Origin: Pseudomonadota bacterium | GTDB taxonomy: Bacteria > Pseudomonadota > Gammaproteobacteria > Burkholderiales > Burkholderiaceae_B | Reading direction: 5' to 3' | Assembly: GCA_023422555.1 (NCBI GenBank) | Contig: JAFAGQ010000411.1 | Span: 1 to 6,333, forward strand | Length of the DNA: 6,333 nucleotides | Part shown: positions 5,611 to 6,333 of the stretch, piece after piece | How the letters are laid out: the number at the start of each line of letters is the position of its first letter | Numbering within the stretch: the stretch's first letter is position 1 | Position numbers and translations under genes: made by a program | The notes under the pieces: generated by a model | What the model was told of the DNA's origin: nothing | Seen by the model: the letters and a program-made list of their open reading frames with translations, nothing else | Database searches by the model: none

Positions 5611-6087
5611 TTACAACGCCAGCGCGGTGCTTTCCTTGATTTTTCCCAGCGCAAAGCTCGAGCGCATGTCTACCACAGAGGGATGCTGCATAAGGACATT
5701 CATGGCGAAAGCTGAAAATGCGGCCAGGTCCTGTACCTGTACGCGCAGCAGATAGTCCATGTCGCCAGACATTGAGTGGCACTCAACGACCTCTGGCCAG
5801 AGCTGTACATCACGATTGAAATCCTGCATGGGCGCATGGCTTGAGCCGCTGTGTTTGTTCAGGCGAATGGAAACGAATGCAATCAGCCCGCGGCCAATCT
5901 TGTCAGCATCCACCTGGGCGGCGTATCCTTTTATATAACCTTCTTCTTCAAGGCGCTTGACGCGCCGCAGACAGGGGCTGGGTGAGAGGGCGACTTTGTC
6001 GGCCAGGTCCTGATTGCTCAGGCGTCCCTGCTTCTGCAATATGGTCAGAATTTGACGATCTGTTTTATCGAGTGTATTTATTGACAT
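5611..6087 (-). CDS. Lrp/AsnC family transcriptional regulator
   Basis: This 158-residue DNA-binding protein has the full Lrp/AsnC layout. The N-terminal helix-turn-helix begins LDKTDRQILTILQKQGRLSN (6-25) and continues through DLADKVALSPSPCLRRVKRLEEEGYI (27-52). A C-terminal ligand-binding RAM domain includes the typical VVECHSMSGDMDYLLRVQV (100-118). Members form dimers to octamers and bind amino acids. I start it at ATG 6087 because GGGGA (6093-6097, minus strand) sits five bases before it and MSINTLDKTD fits the family; an in-frame TTG at 6099 would overlap that Shine-Dalgarno. It is divergent from hppD, so control of tyrosine/phenylalanine breakdown is likely, with autoregulation suggested by a palindrome over its own promoter. 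The effector is unknown. It converges with the amidase gene and probably does not belong to that unit. Confidence 0.94.
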   Translation of the reverse strand: MSINTLDKTDRQILTILQKQGRLSNQDLADKVALSPSPCLRRVKRLEEEGYIKGYAAQVDADKIGRGLIAFVSIRLNKHSGSSHAPMQDFNRDVQLWPEVVECHSMSGDMDYLLRVQVQDLAAFSAFAMNVLMQHPSVVDMRSSFALGKIKESTALAL

Positions 6088-6116
6088 AATAATCCCCAAA
6101 TAGATCCAGAATCAAA

Positions 6117-6145
6117 ATAATAATGCCAGATATTGAATATTTAAA
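6117..6145 (-). promoter_or_regulatory. Candidate promoter of the Lrp-type gene
   Basis: On the minus strand, TTTAAA (6140-6145, 4 of 6 for -35) is followed after 17 bases by TATTAT (6117-6122, 5 of 6 for -10). Transcription would begin near 6110, about 23 bases before the ATG. The nested palindrome at 6119-6153 covers both boxes, so repression by its own product is plausible. Confidence 0.4.
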
Positions 6146-6153
6146 GCATTATT
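6119..6153. promoter_or_regulatory. Nested palindrome, likely Lrp-type operator
   Basis: AATAATGC (6119-6126) and GCATTATT (6146-6153) are exact reverse complements, 19 bases apart. Inside, ATATTGAATAT (6130-6140) is a perfect 11-base palindrome whose centre is within one base of the outer one. AT-rich dyads between divergent genes are usual for Lrp/AsnC regulators, so this is the best candidate site for the adjacent regulator acting on both itself and hppD. The match to the E. coli Lrp consensus is only partial. Confidence 0.5.
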
Positions 6154-6180
6154 TGCAATCGTCTGCCCCGGCATTTTGCA

Positions 6181-6186
6181 TAGAAT
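6181..6186 (+). promoter_or_regulatory. Candidate -10 box for hppD
   Basis: TAGAAT at 6181-6186 matches five of six -10 bases, and a TG lies two bases before it. Transcription would begin near 6193, about 34 bases before the hppD ATG. No good -35 lies at 16-18 bases; TTGCAA (6153-6158) is 22 bases away. A promoter lacking a -35 fits one that needs an activator, possibly the divergent Lrp-type protein. Confidence 0.35.
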
Positions 6187-6226
6187 AAAACTTTTACAGA
6201 ACAACTATCACCAGGAGCAAAGCAAT

Positions 6227-6333
6227 ATGTCCGCAACTTCATTCACCCCTTGGGAAAACCCAATGGGCACCAATGGCTTTGAATTTGTTGAATATACCGC
6301 ACCCGATCCGGTTGCACTCGGAAAAGTGTTCGA
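6227..6333 (+). CDS. hppD: 4-hydroxyphenylpyruvate dioxygenase, N-terminal fragment
   Basis: Only the first 35 codons are in the window; the gene runs off the right edge. The start MSATSFTPWENPMGTNGFEF and the following VEYTAPDP are characteristic of proteobacterial 4-hydroxyphenylpyruvate dioxygenase, a cytoplasmic non-haem iron enzyme that converts 4-hydroxyphenylpyruvate to homogentisate in tyrosine catabolism. The iron ligands lie further downstream and cannot be checked. AGGAG (6213-6217) is nine bases before the ATG, a good ribosome site. The gene is divergent from an Lrp/AsnC regulator, an arrangement that suggests amino-acid-responsive control. Confidence 0.88.
   Translation, partial: MSATSFTPWENPMGTNGFEFVEYTAPDPVALGKVF

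Noticed and set aside
6088..6099. TTG start at 6099 giving a 162-residue Lrp-type protein
   Set aside because: The GGGG of the Shine-Dalgarno for ATG 6087 would fall inside the coding sequence, and family members start like the ATG version.

Overview
The window looks like a stretch of a betaproteobacterial chromosome. The genes are close-packed, moderately GC-rich and of common proteobacterial families. The last 107 bases encode the N-terminus of a 4-hydroxyphenylpyruvate dioxygenase (HppD) of the Pseudomonas/Burkholderiales type, divergent from an Lrp/AsnC regulator. The overall style suggests Burkholderiales, perhaps Alcaligenaceae. That placement is inference from protein style; no rRNA or other marker is present.

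Layout. Bases 1-721 hold no gene I can recognise. The first 300 are featureless, with two short frames open from the left edge. Bases 300-721 are odd: pyrimidine-rich, very poor in G, and dotted with TATA-like blocks. A LysR-type regulator follows (722-1648); it has no Shine-Dalgarno and sits directly after a perfect TATAAT. A 329-base gap (1649-1977) contains several dyads and a plausible promoter. Next come three same-strand genes: an MFS transporter of the anion:cation symporter type (1978-3288), a DUF2848 protein (3368-4051) and an amidase-signature hydrolase (4160-5515). A convergent Lrp/AsnC regulator occupies 5611-6087 on the minus strand. It is divergent from hppD, which starts at 6227 and runs off the right edge; their 139-base spacer carries a nested palindrome.

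How the genes may work together. The likely unit is a small catabolic module: the LysR protein senses a substrate, the MFS carrier imports an organic anion, the amidase releases ammonia from an amide, and the DUF2848 protein performs an unknown step. The substrate cannot be named from sequence. The Lrp/hppD pair is a separate module for tyrosine/phenylalanine catabolism through homogentisate.

I found no CRISPR array, insertion sequence, tRNA or rRNA. The points most worth a second look are the G-poor TATA-studded leader with a possibly leaderless lysR, the overlapping dyads upstream of the transporter, and the untested link between DUF2848 and the amidase.
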